The notes under the pieces were generated by a model that saw only the letters and a program-made list of their open reading frames with translations, did no database searches and had not been told where the DNA came from. From Spirochaetota bacterium (lineage in GTDB: Bacteria; Spirochaetota; Spirochaetia; Treponematales; UBA12059): a stretch of DNA of 44,607 nucleotides. Shown in pieces: positions 16,654 to 25,202 of this stretch. Location: positions 1 to 44,607 of the forward strand of contig JAKPPT010000093.1 of the NCBI GenBank assembly GCA_029547205.1. Reading direction: 5' to 3'. Position numbers and translations under genes: made by a program. The first letter of the stretch is position 1. Every line of letters starts with the position of its first letter.

Positions 16654-17033
16654 TCCATTTCAAATGGGATTTCGAGCGATAGTTCGATAAGTCCGCCCAC
16701 AGTACCATCTGGCTTTTTCCATGCTTCCTGATAGATGAGCTTTTTTATGCCATTTTTTTCTATTGTGTATACATTTTTTCCAGCTTCTTTCAGGAGTTTT
16801 TGTATTATCGCTTGCGAGTGGGGGTTGTGGCATTCTAGCAGGTTCTTTCCAGTTATTTCACCGTAAGATGCCCATGTTTTACGGGATTTTTCGTTAACAT
16901 AAATAATCGTTAGATTTTCATCGGTAACGGTTATCGCACCATTGAAACAATTCATCCAATCGGGAATATGTTCTAAACTCATAGGAAGAATTGTATCAAT
17001 TGGCAGTTCTTGCGTCAAGCAAACGAACTGCAT
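16635..17033 (-). CDS. Small PAS-domain protein
   Basis: The product is 132 residues from the first ATG; a second ATG at 16982 would give MSLEHIPDW and 115 residues. Neither has a clear ribosome-binding site. Nearly the whole protein is one PAS fold: NCFNGAITVTDENLTIIYVNEKSRKTW, then GEITGKNLLECHNPHSQAIIQKLL, and YQEAWKKPDGTVGGLIELSLEIPF. CHNPHS resembles the CHP-type motif seen in some haem or redox PAS proteins, but no haem ligand can be assigned. It has no output domain, so it may be a sensor partner for another protein. It is convergent with the amidotransferase (19-base overlap), and element E6 lies upstream. Confidence 0.75.
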   Translation of the reverse strand: MQFVCLTQELPIDTILPMSLEHIPDWMNCFNGAITVTDENLTIIYVNEKSRKTWASYGEITGKNLLECHNPHSQAIIQKLLKEAGKNVYTIEKNGIKKLIYQEAWKKPDGTVGGLIELSLEIPFEMDHFIRS

Positions 17034-17086
17034 GTGTTATTTGCTTTCATTTGAAAAACAAATAGGTATGACATACAATTGTACAG

Positions 17087-17265
17087 TAGTGTCAGGAAGA
17101 TTGTGAAACTACAAAGTGCCCTTAGTGTCATGAAAAATGTGAAAAATCTGTATTGAGCATAACTTGTTTGATTTTTTATTGAAAGTATCAAATATGTTGT
17201 ATAGTGTAAAAATATGTCTACTATATATCGTAGAGGTTCTTTTTTCACAAGCTTCGTGGCACTAA
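17087..17265. mobile_element. MITE-like element E6
   Basis: There are two left-type termini (TAGTGTCAGGAAGATTGTG at 17087 and TTAGTGTCATGAAAAATGTG at 17122). One right terminus (CAAGCTTCGTGGCACTAA) ends at 17265. The interior GAAAGTATCAAATATGTTGT and CTATATATCGTAG are shared with E3-E5. It fills most of the gap between the divergent PAS and Nudix genes. Confidence 0.7.
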
Positions 17266-17307
17266 TGAGTAGTTTATTCACAAATGCAAGGAGATTTTAG
17301 TACAACT

Positions 17308-17886
17308 ATGAAAGAAGCTTTTGAGCTCTGGAAAACGATTGAAACACGGGAACTGCTTGATTGTCATATTTTTTCTGTTCATGAGCATGTACGGGAGGGA
17401 CCGCATAAAAAAACCGGCAAATTCATTACACTTCATGCACCACAGTGGGCAATAATTGTTCCTGTTCTGGAAAGACAGGGCAAGCGCTTTTTTATCACGG
17501 TGACGCAGTATCGGCATGGTACCGAGCAGCTCTATCACGAGTTTCCGGGCGGGGTCATTGAACAGGGTGAAGAGCCTCGTGCAGCTGCTCTCCGTGAATT
17601 GCTAGAAGAAACGGGCTATACCGCTGGAATTCTGGAACTTTTGGGAACGTTTTCACCAAATCCTGCGTTTATGGATAATACGCAGTATGTGTTTCTTGCA
17701 CAAAATCTGGTAAAGACTTCTGAACAAAAGCTGGATGAACACGAATTTGTACATGTTTGTGAGGTGCCAGAATCAGAAGTGCTCGCTCAATTGGGACATG
17801 GTGAATGGGGGCATGGGCTCATGGCTGCAGCTGGTTTTTTATATCTGCAATATTGCTATAAAAATCAGTTCCCGCTGCATCAATAG
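17308..17886 (+). CDS. Nudix hydrolase, ADP-ribose pyrophosphatase-like
   Basis: The frame opens at ATG 17284. An AAGGAG lies between that and the next in-frame ATG at 17308, so 17308 is preferred although the spacing (about 14) is long. The product is 192 residues. A complete Nudix box is present (GGVIEQGEEPRAAALREL followed by LEETGY), matching GX5EX7REUXEEXGU. Upstream AIIVPVLERQGKRFFITVTQYRHGTEQLYHEFPGG-type strands, and downstream GTFSPNPAFMDNT, are typical of ADP-ribose pyrophosphatases and related nucleoside-diphosphate-sugar hydrolases. Substrate cannot be fixed from sequence. Its 3' end overlaps the convergent fumarase gene by 68 bases. Confidence 0.87.
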   Translation: MKEAFELWKTIETRELLDCHIFSVHEHVREGPHKKTGKFITLHAPQWAIIVPVLERQGKRFFITVTQYRHGTEQLYHEFPGGVIEQGEEPRAAALRELLEETGYTAGILELLGTFSPNPAFMDNTQYVFLAQNLVKTSEQKLDEHEFVHVCEVPESEVLAQLGHGEWGHGLMAAAGFLYLQYCYKNQFPLHQ

Positions 17887-19438
17887 CGCATACGAGCGGC
17901 ATATCTTTTATGGTAAGTAATCTCACAGCTTCCATTCCCAATTCTGGCCAGTCAATGAGCTGTGCTTGTAAAACATGATGTTTGGCAAGGAGTGCAGCAC
18001 AGCCTCCTGGTGCTGCAAAATAAACACCGCCATAGTTTTTACAGGCCAGAGCAGCCTCATGTGATCGTTCTCCTTTGCCAATCATGGTCATAAATATGCC
18101 ACGCGGAAGAAATTCCGGTAGATAGCTGTCCATACGGCGAGATGTAGTTGGACCAATCGAACCAATAATATACCCTTCGGGAGTTTCGGTAGGTGATGCA
18201 TAAAACACCGGGTACTCATATGCCCAGGATGGCAGCGGGTTATTATTTTTTAAAAGATGTAACAGGCGGGCATGTACGGCATCGCGTGCAAGAATTACAG
18301 AACCAGATGCTCGCACAAGTGAGCCTGCCCTTATGCTCTGGCATGCATTACGATCATTAATGTTGAGTTTGACACAGTGCTGCAGCGCATCATTGGTATT
18401 CAATGGTGGTATGCTTTGAGTGGGATCTGCCATGCGTTCAAGATAGATACCTGTCTTATCGATATGCATGTGTGCCCATCGGTGTGCAGAACAGGAAACC
18501 GCAAAGCTGATGGGAAGGCTTGCAGCATGTCGTGGAAGCCGTATGGCGACAACCTTTCGTGCCAGATAGTGTCCTCCAAATTGTGCACCCCATCCAGAGT
18601 CTGTAGCTAGTTGCATAAAAAGAGCCTCGAGCTCATGATCACGGAACGGTACATCAGGGGCTTCTCCAATGTAATCGAGCATTTCACTCGAAGCAAGTTT
18701 TGCTGCAAACATGCTTTCTTCCGGGCTCTGTCCGCCGATCGCAATACCAATGGTATAGGGAGGGCATGCTGAAACACCTAGTTTTTTGATGTATTCCGCA
18801 AAAATAATGGTAAGACCTTCGCGGTTCAAATTCGATTTTGTGGTTTGAACGAGCGTGCTCTTGTTTGATGACCCACCGCCTTTTGCTGCAAAAATCATAT
18901 CCCAGCTTAAACCAGGAACAGAAAAATTTTCAAAAAGCAGCGGAAGGTTGGTTTGAGAATTCTTCTCACCATAGCATTCCATTGGTAAGAGCTGACTGTT
19001 TCGGAGTTTACTCCTCTGCCATACACGGCTCACAGCATGTGCGCACAGTGTATAATCCGATTTTTCATTCGGAACTGAAATACCTGTTCCACGCCACGAA
19101 TAAATTGATGCGGTTCCGGTATCCTGACAGAGTGGATACACGCCTTCATGTGCAATACATGCATTCGAAATGATAAGATCTAAAAGGTAGCGCTCGAGTA
19201 AGGAATTCCCCTTAGCACCTGCAATAGCAACTATATCGTTATAAAAAATTTGAGGTAGGTTATAGGTAATTGAAGTAAAACCAGCCTCAATAACATATTC
19301 AAGTGCTTCTTTTGAAACGTGGAGCATGTTATTTTTTTCTTCTGGTATGGGGAGAGGAAGTCTTTCATATAATACAGGACTCTCTATAAAACGCCGCTGG
19401 ATTGCTTCATAACACGCTTCATGAAACGACTGGATCAT
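17819..19438 (-). CDS. fum: Class I fumarate hydratase (iron-sulfur), single-chain
   Basis: It interconverts fumarate and malate using a [4Fe-4S] cluster. The product is 539 residues, the fused alpha-beta form. The three cluster cysteines are at positions close to those of the Escherichia coli enzyme: C104 (PLCQDTGTAS), C225 (ACPPYTIGIAIGG) and C316 (VSCSAHRWAHMHID). The C-terminal beta part has GSIGPTTSRRMDSYLPE and FAAPGGCAALLAKH. The start ATG overlaps the stop of the upstream PEGA gene (ATGA), with GGAG inside that gene's end, so translation is probably coupled. The 3' end runs 68 bases into the convergent Nudix gene. A close relative could act on tartrate, but the fused long form favours fumarate. 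Confidence 0.93.
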   Translation of the reverse strand: MIQSFHEACYEAIQRRFIESPVLYERLPLPIPEEKNNMLHVSKEALEYVIEAGFTSITYNLPQIFYNDIVAIAGAKGNSLLERYLLDLIISNACIAHEGVYPLCQDTGTASIYSWRGTGISVPNEKSDYTLCAHAVSRVWQRSKLRNSQLLPMECYGEKNSQTNLPLLFENFSVPGLSWDMIFAAKGGGSSNKSTLVQTTKSNLNREGLTIIFAEYIKKLGVSACPPYTIGIAIGGQSPEESMFAAKLASSEMLDYIGEAPDVPFRDHELEALFMQLATDSGWGAQFGGHYLARKVVAIRLPRHAASLPISFAVSCSAHRWAHMHIDKTGIYLERMADPTQSIPPLNTNDALQHCVKLNINDRNACQSIRAGSLVRASGSVILARDAVHARLLHLLKNNNPLPSWAYEYPVFYASPTETPEGYIIGSIGPTTSRRMDSYLPEFLPRGIFMTMIGKGERSHEAALACKNYGGVYFAAPGGCAALLAKHHVLQAQLIDWPELGMEAVRLLTIKDMPLVCAIDAAGTDFYSNIADIKNQLQP

Positions 19439-20979
19439 AATTCTCCGCCACTTAAAATTTTGAATGTGAGCATGAGACCAGTAGAAAAATCGGTGTTGAG
19501 TTCCTTGAAAATAAGACCTGCCCAGAACCCAATTTCAATAAAGCTTTCTCTGGGGATAAACGCAATATCAAACATAAGTAATGCTGGAAGCATAAAAGTA
19601 AACTGTTCCCGAAGCAAATTGCTCGTGATAAATCGGGATGAGAGAGCAGTAGTTAAACTAAAGGAAGAATACTGTAAAGCTAATTCTGTATAACACTGAA
19701 GTGTTGGGTCGCTTAGCCATGTAAACATGATTCCGGGCAAAGTTGTAAAAGAAATTTCGCGTGAACCTAATGTTATTGGAATTCCTAAGCTGATATTCGT
19801 TCCACCAGCAGTGCTGCTTTGAATGATAGAAGAAACTGCAAAACCCGCAGCCACCGCATTGGTTTTAAGTGCTGGTAATAAATAGCTCACGGTAGCTTGA
19901 AGTAAATCGGGGTCTGTACTTATGCTGGTACCGAGCTGCAGCTTTCCGAGAGCTGGCATAGAAAGTGATAGCTTTAATATAAATGCGAGGAGTCCAAATT
20001 CATCAAAAGAATCTGTGCTTGTGTAAGAAAATCCTGTAGATGTTTTAAGTGTCATCGTGTTTGGCGGAATAATTGAAGGAGCAAAGAATGATCCAGGGGA
20101 AATTCCGCCTTCAGGTTCCGGATAAAAAACAAGTGAACTATCTATAACAACAATACCTTCATATGAAAATGTTGTTGACTGTTTTAAACCGCGAGATGTG
20201 TCAAAGAATTCAATATGAATAGTATATGTGCCATCTGGGAGTATTTTATTATTACTATCTCTTCCATTCCAGCGGATTGTCTGCTCCCACGTTGTAAAAG
20301 ATGGTGTGGTATAAGAAAATACAGGAGTTCCAGTTTCATCAACAACTGAAAATTCAGCAAATCCATATGTCGTAGTATTAAAATTGATCGCTGTAAAACC
20401 AAATAGTCCAGCATTTCTAGGATTAAATGTTGTGTTAGAAGCCGTAATGGTATCAATGCTAAATTCTGCTTCTTTGAGGTTTATTGTTTGGTATGTTGTC
20501 TTGTTATAAAAAATTTCAGTATAAAAGATTTCATCTTCAAAGCCAAACGCACGAGCCGTGCAGGTATATTTGCCTTCTGGAATTTCTATAAAGTTACCTT
20601 GATACGTTTTACCGTTAATTACTATTTCTAAATTTTGAGGGGAATTTATTGATAGATAACCTGTGGCAGGGATAAGATTCATAAAGACAGTAGTTTTCGT
20701 GTTAGCTGAAAGTGTTACAGAAATTGACCGTTCCTTATAACCTTTTTTTTTGATACTTATGAGGTACGTGTCTGGTTTGATGCCAGTAACCGAGAATGGA
20801 GTTATTCCGCAAAAAAATCCGTTTATGTAAACATCTGCTGCAGAAATATCTGTTTGCACCACAAGTGAAGCTAAGCCTTGCTGTTCAAGTGTTTCTACTG
20901 TAATGCGTGGTGGTTCTTCCTCTGTTGCATAGATAAATACGCACGAACAGAATAGCAAAAACATAAACAATTTTTTCAT
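19435..20979 (-). CDS. Exported protein with two PEGA domains, an Ig/FlgD-like module and a C-terminal barrel-like region
   Basis: The product is 514 residues with a signal peptide (MKKLFMFLLFCSCVFIYA). Two PEGA-type carbohydrate-or-surface-binding modules follow: about 38-110 (SLVVQTDISAADVYINGFFCG, DTYLISIKKKGYKE) and about 112-175 (YLSINSPQNLEIVINGKTYQG, GKYTCTARAFGFE). Residues about 185-285 are an Ig-like FlgD-type unit with IRWNGRDSNNKILPDGTY, the same WNGRD and PDGTY turns as the OmpA-type protein at 8414. The remaining 220 residues are alternating strands ending in a short SGGEL, consistent with an outer-membrane barrel. GAGGAG precedes the ATG by about 10 bases. It is first in a two-gene unit with the fumarase. 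Confidence 0.82.
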   Translation of the reverse strand: MKKLFMFLLFCSCVFIYATEEEPPRITVETLEQQGLASLVVQTDISAADVYINGFFCGITPFSVTGIKPDTYLISIKKKGYKERSISVTLSANTKTTVFMNLIPATGYLSINSPQNLEIVINGKTYQGNFIEIPEGKYTCTARAFGFEDEIFYTEIFYNKTTYQTINLKEAEFSIDTITASNTTFNPRNAGLFGFTAINFNTTTYGFAEFSVVDETGTPVFSYTTPSFTTWEQTIRWNGRDSNNKILPDGTYTIHIEFFDTSRGLKQSTTFSYEGIVVIDSSLVFYPEPEGGISPGSFFAPSIIPPNTMTLKTSTGFSYTSTDSFDEFGLLAFILKLSLSMPALGKLQLGTSISTDPDLLQATVSYLLPALKTNAVAAGFAVSSIIQSSTAGGTNISLGIPITLGSREISFTTLPGIMFTWLSDPTLQCYTELALQYSSFSLTTALSSRFITSNLLREQFTFMLPALLMFDIAFIPRESFIEIGFWAGLIFKELNTDFSTGLMLTFKILSGGEL

Positions 20980-21053
20980 ACTGCTTTAGCTCCTCTACTA
21001 ATACCACTAAAATTATGCTAAACAATAAATATGCGTGTTCGTATCGATGTCGT

Positions 21054-21719
21054 TCATACCTTTAAAACCATGAACAGGGAAATTGTTTGCAATACAATAC
21101 CTGCACTGGTAAAGCTTATTTGCAGTAAATATTGAATCGATTGATGCTTTTTTTGACTGTAAAACATGCCAAGAATATAAGATATACAACCAGCAAAAAA
21201 CCAAATCCACGCATACTGAGGCATTTCCGCACAGTATTGCATGAGAAATGGCATTATAAGAAAAAATATCGAATAGCCGGTAGTGAGTGAATATTCCCTG
21301 AAAAACCCTACCAGCGTTATGTATAAGACAAAACCTGTTATGCCATACGTAAGGAGCAGTGCAAACAATACCCAGCGCGTAAATCCATCGAGAGAGAAGA
21401 GCAGGTAGGGAAGAAATACGCCAAACGGAAATAAAAAAGCACCTGCATCAGCGATGAGCAGTATTGTTTTTGAGTTTCGCCATGTATTGATAAAAAAAGC
21501 TATTGCAGATAGTATCAATCGGTACAGAATGAATGCTCCGGATAGCGATAAACCTATAAGCAGGCTGGTATGAATAGTTTTTTCAACGACCAATCTGCTG
21601 GATCTGATAATTAAGAGGACAAAGAAAGGGATATAGCCTGCTGCCGCAGTAATTGCAATGATGGCAGCAGCGAGAAACGATTTGTTATATGTTGTGTGTT
21701 TTTCTGTGCTTTTATTCAT
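21054..21719 (-). CDS. Integral membrane protein of unknown function
   Basis: The product is 221 residues with about six or seven hydrophobic helices: near 14-38, 48-75, 83-105, 112-135, 145-160, 168-185 and 195-217. The N-terminus is short and hydrophilic (MNKSTEKHTTYNK). No conserved family motif was recognised. The ribosome-binding site is weak. It lies 75 bases upstream of the PEGA gene and in the same direction, so it may be part of the same transcript. Confidence 0.65.
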   Translation of the reverse strand: MNKSTEKHTTYNKSFLAAAIIAITAAAGYIPFFVLLIIRSSRLVVEKTIHTSLLIGLSLSGAFILYRLILSAIAFFINTWRNSKTILLIADAGAFLFPFGVFLPYLLFSLDGFTRWVLFALLLTYGITGFVLYITLVGFFREYSLTTGYSIFFLIMPFLMQYCAEMPQYAWIWFFAGCISYILGMFYSQKKHQSIQYLLQISFTSAGIVLQTISLFMVLKV

Positions 21720-21856
21720 CTTTTAGTTCCAGATATGATTATATGGTATTTATCATTAAATTAAAAGACGTAGTTAGTAATGGAAGGTGATTATCTATTT
21801 TTTAGATGCATTTTTTATAGTGCATACAACCGATATAGAAATATGGGAGCGAGTAT

Positions 21857-23905
21857 GTGAAAATGTATGAAGCATTACTTTCTGCGCAAAAAGCTATTAA
21901 TTCCAAAACATCACTTAGTGAAATTCTGGAACAGATACTCAATTCAATCTATGAAGTATTTGGATTACAGCAGTGTGCTGTCCTGTTGCTGGAGGGTTCA
22001 AAGCTCAGAATTGCTGCAGCGAGAGGCTATTCCTCTGATGTTGTCAGTACATGGGAAGGGACTCCGGGAAAAGGTATAACAGGGACAGCAGCATTAGGAC
22101 AGGCTGTATATGTAGCAGATATACAGAACGATCCGCGCTATGTGCGGGGTGTTCCTGGTGCTGTTTCGGAATTAGCAGTACCAATACAGTTTGCTGATGA
22201 AGTGCTCGGTGTACTTGATGCTGAATCACCTCGAACATTTTCAGATGAAGAAAGGCAGTGGTTTGCTCTTTTTGCTGGTCAAATTGCAATAGCGCTGCGC
22301 AATGCATTTTTGCTGGAGAAAGAACGCAATAAGGCACGACAGCTTAAAGCACTTGCTGCAATTAATGCGAGAATCAATAAAACTGGTACACAAGAGCAAA
22401 TTCTTGAAACAATTCTTGAAACAGCAGCTGATATTTTACACTACGATCGCTCTGCAATATTACTGTATAAGTATACATACCTGGAAATGCTGGTTTGCAG
22501 GGGTTACAAAGAGGGTATTGGAAAAGGTTTTAGAATACCAATTGGAGAAGGCATTACGGGAGAAGCAGCACTTCGCCGGGAGGGAATTTTAGTGCAGGAT
22601 GTCCGGAATGATAAGCGTTACATCCATGCATCTGATACTTCATTGTCGGAAATGGCTGTGCCTCTTTTTTATAAAGATGAATTGCTGGGCGTGCTTGATG
22701 CTGATTCATCATCACGTTTTTTTTCTGATGATGATTATTTTATTTTTACAGCGTTTGCAGAACAGATTGCATCAGTGTTGAGTATGCATGAGCTTATTAA
22801 TGAAATTGAACAAAAAAATGCTGCATTAAAACGGCAAATCGATGATATCTATAGAATCAACAAAGAACTTACAAAAACAACCGAAGCGCTGGAACAGGCA
22901 AATAGTGAACTGAAAAAACGAATTGAAGAACTTACAACGCTTTATGAAGTTGGAAAAACAATAACATCAAGTCTTAATCTTGAAGATACACTCAATGCAA
23001 TTTTACAAATGACCGGCCATATTCTCAATGTATCTTCCGGTGCAATTATTCTGCTCAATGATGATGCGTCAGAAATGAAAGTTCAGGCATCGTATACGCA
23101 AGACAGAGAGCCAGGTTTACATCTTGCAACTGAAAATACTGTTAGTGTGAGCAGTAATGAAAATGCTGAAAAAATTATTGATATTCCACTCCAGATAGGC
23201 GAACGTCTCATTGGAAAATTCAGACTCGCACAGCGATCCGATAGTACATTTACCGAAACCGAAAGGACAATGTTGGTTACTCTGGCTTCTCAGGCAGCCA
23301 TAGCGATCGAAAATGCCAGACTGTATGAAAACACACAGAAGGCATACTTTGAAACTATTAAATCTTTGGCGCAAGCTCTTGAAGCTCGTGATGCGTATAC
23401 ACGAGGTCATTCTGAACGTGTTACAGAATATTCACTGTTGCTGGCTCAAAAAGTTGGTGTTTCTCGCAAGTATATGGATATTTTACAATACGCAGGGCTC
23501 CTCCATGATATAGGGAAAATTGGTGTTGCAGATGCAATTCTCTTAAAACCTGATAAATTGTCAGATGACGATCTTGTGCTCATTCGCGATCACACACAGC
23601 TAGGAGATGCAATTTTATCGCCGCTCAGATTCTTACACGATGCACAGGATATTGTACGGTATCACCATGAACGCTGGGATGGAACAGGATATCCCGAAGG
23701 GTTAACTGGTAAAAAAATTCCGCTCCTGGCTCGTATCATTGCAATTGCTGACAGCTATGATGCAATGACAAGTGACAGACCTTACCGAAAAGCTATGCCT
23801 ATTGAAGCTGCTCTTGAAGAAATAAGAGCTGGAGCTGGAACACAATTTGATCCTGAACTGGCAAATTTGTTTATTGAAGTAATTAAAGAAAAATTTGCGG
23901 TATGA
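21857..23905 (+). CDS. Triple-GAF HD-GYP protein (predicted cyclic-di-GMP phosphodiesterase)
   Basis: GTG 21857 is the likely start: GGGAG lies 7 bases before it. The product is 682 residues. Two GAF domains (about 20-155 and 175-315) share GKGITGTAA/GEGITGEAA and LGVLDA signatures. A coiled coil (about 320-370) links to a third, shorter GAF-like domain (about 370-490). The C-terminal HD-GYP domain has LLHDIGKIGV, RDHTQLGD and HHERWDGTGYPEGL with the full catalytic set of metal ligands and the GYP motif. It should hydrolyse cyclic-di-GMP under control of GAF-sensed ligands. No transmembrane segments, so it is cytoplasmic. The stop overlaps the next gene's start by 4 bases. Confidence 0.93.
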   Translation: MKMYEALLSAQKAINSKTSLSEILEQILNSIYEVFGLQQCAVLLLEGSKLRIAAARGYSSDVVSTWEGTPGKGITGTAALGQAVYVADIQNDPRYVRGVPGAVSELAVPIQFADEVLGVLDAESPRTFSDEERQWFALFAGQIAIALRNAFLLEKERNKARQLKALAAINARINKTGTQEQILETILETAADILHYDRSAILLYKYTYLEMLVCRGYKEGIGKGFRIPIGEGITGEAALRREGILVQDVRNDKRYIHASDTSLSEMAVPLFYKDELLGVLDADSSSRFFSDDDYFIFTAFAEQIASVLSMHELINEIEQKNAALKRQIDDIYRINKELTKTTEALEQANSELKKRIEELTTLYEVGKTITSSLNLEDTLNAILQMTGHILNVSSGAIILLNDDASEMKVQASYTQDREPGLHLATENTVSVSSNENAEKIIDIPLQIGERLIGKFRLAQRSDSTFTETERTMLVTLASQAAIAIENARLYENTQKAYFETIKSLAQALEARDAYTRGHSERVTEYSLLLAQKVGVSRKYMDILQYAGLLHDIGKIGVADAILLKPDKLSDDDLVLIRDHTQLGDAILSPLRFLHDAQDIVRYHHERWDGTGYPEGLTGKKIPLLARIIAIADSYDAMTSDRPYRKAMPIEAALEEIRAGAGTQFDPELANLFIEVIKEKFAV

Positions 23906-25146
23906 AAGCAATAAATAATTATATAATTATAACTATTTTTATTTGTTTACTAATACTCTGTAATGCTTGCAATGGGAATGTGAATAATCAGGCAAAAAAT
24001 TCTAAAGCTTCAAGTACATCATTACAGACAATACAGTGTGCTGAATATGCGCGCTATGCTCGTACATGGATTGCTTCTGCTACCGATGAAGAGCTTATTG
24101 GTCAGATACTCATGGTATCTGTTCCGGGAAAAGCTCCTTCTCCCTCAGCAAAACAATTGCTGGAAACAGTGCATCCGGGAGGAGTAATCCTCTTTGAAAC
24201 AAATATTGCCGGTACTCCACAGGAAGTGCGATCGTTTACAGATTTTATTCGCAGTTCAGGTATGACACGGGGTATAGCACCATTTATAGCCATTGATCAC
24301 GAGGGTGGGGTAGTGTATCGCCTAAAAAACAATGCGGTACGGTTGCCGGCACCATTAAAGTATGCCAATTCATATGGAAGCACATATGCAGAAACTGCAG
24401 GTGCCATTGCAGGTGAGGAGCTGAAGTGGCTTGGCTTTACACTCAATCTGGCTCCAGTTGCGGACAGTGGAGCAGCACAGTCTGTCCTTGGTACGAGAAT
24501 CTGGACTCAAGATCCTGAACATGCTGGAAAACTCGCAGGATCATTTTTATCGTTTCATCAAGCACAGGGTACCGCCTGCGCTCTCAAACACTTTCCGGGG
24601 ACAGGTACTGTGGATCCGCATCATGAGCTTGCAGTGCTCACCGATAATGCAGAGTTATTTCATGAAAATTATTTAGTTTCGTTTCAACGCGCACTCGTTC
24701 AAGAACCAGCTGCTATATTGCTCTCATTAGTCATTGCACCCGTGCTCGATTCTGATTTACCTGTTGTTTTCTCACATAAAGCAGTTACAGGTTTTTTGAA
24801 AGAAAAACTTGGTTATAAGGGTTTTGTCCTTACCGATGACCTCTATATGAAGGCACTTTCCGGATATGGAACAATTCCTGAGCGGTGCCTTAAATCATTG
24901 AATGCGGGATGCGATATGCTCATGTTATCGGTAAGTGACGTTAAACCTGTTATTGCTTATTTGCGTAAGGCGCTCGAAGAGAAGCGTTTATCGCGATCCC
25001 GTCTTGAGGACGCAGTTACACGAATTCTCATTCAAAAAAATCGGTTTTCTATTGCTAGTTTACCTGCATTTTCGGAAGAACGCTATACTGATATTCTTGA
25101 AAAACACAAAACAATGCTCAATACGGTTCTGGAAAGTGCTCATTAA
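23902..25146 (+). CDS. Glycoside hydrolase family 3 lipoprotein (NagZ-like beta-N-acetylhexosaminidase)
   Basis: The product is 414 residues, with a lipoprotein signal (IFICLLILCNAC). The catalytic barrel has FIAIDHEGGVVYRL, ALKHFPGTGTVDPHHELAV and GFVLTDDLYMKAL. In NagZ the loop KHFPGHGDT...DSH carries the acid/base Asp-His dyad. Here HGD is replaced by TGT but D-P-H remains, so the dyad may be kept. The nucleophile Asp in TDDL is present. Being a lipoprotein it would act in the periplasm, unlike cytoplasmic NagZ; some spirochaetal and Bacteroidetes homologues are similar. The start overlaps the HD-GYP stop (ATGA), indicating coupling. Confidence 0.85.
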   Translation: MKAINNYIIITIFICLLILCNACNGNVNNQAKNSKASSTSLQTIQCAEYARYARTWIASATDEELIGQILMVSVPGKAPSPSAKQLLETVHPGGVILFETNIAGTPQEVRSFTDFIRSSGMTRGIAPFIAIDHEGGVVYRLKNNAVRLPAPLKYANSYGSTYAETAGAIAGEELKWLGFTLNLAPVADSGAAQSVLGTRIWTQDPEHAGKLAGSFLSFHQAQGTACALKHFPGTGTVDPHHELAVLTDNAELFHENYLVSFQRALVQEPAAILLSLVIAPVLDSDLPVVFSHKAVTGFLKEKLGYKGFVLTDDLYMKALSGYGTIPERCLKSLNAGCDMLMLSVSDVKPVIAYLRKALEEKRLSRSRLEDAVTRILIQKNRFSIASLPAFSEERYTDILEKHKTMLNTVLESAH

Positions 25147-25202
25147 GATTTCCCAATAAAAACCTGGTTATAACTACCTTTGTAATAACCGAAAATTCTA
25201 AT

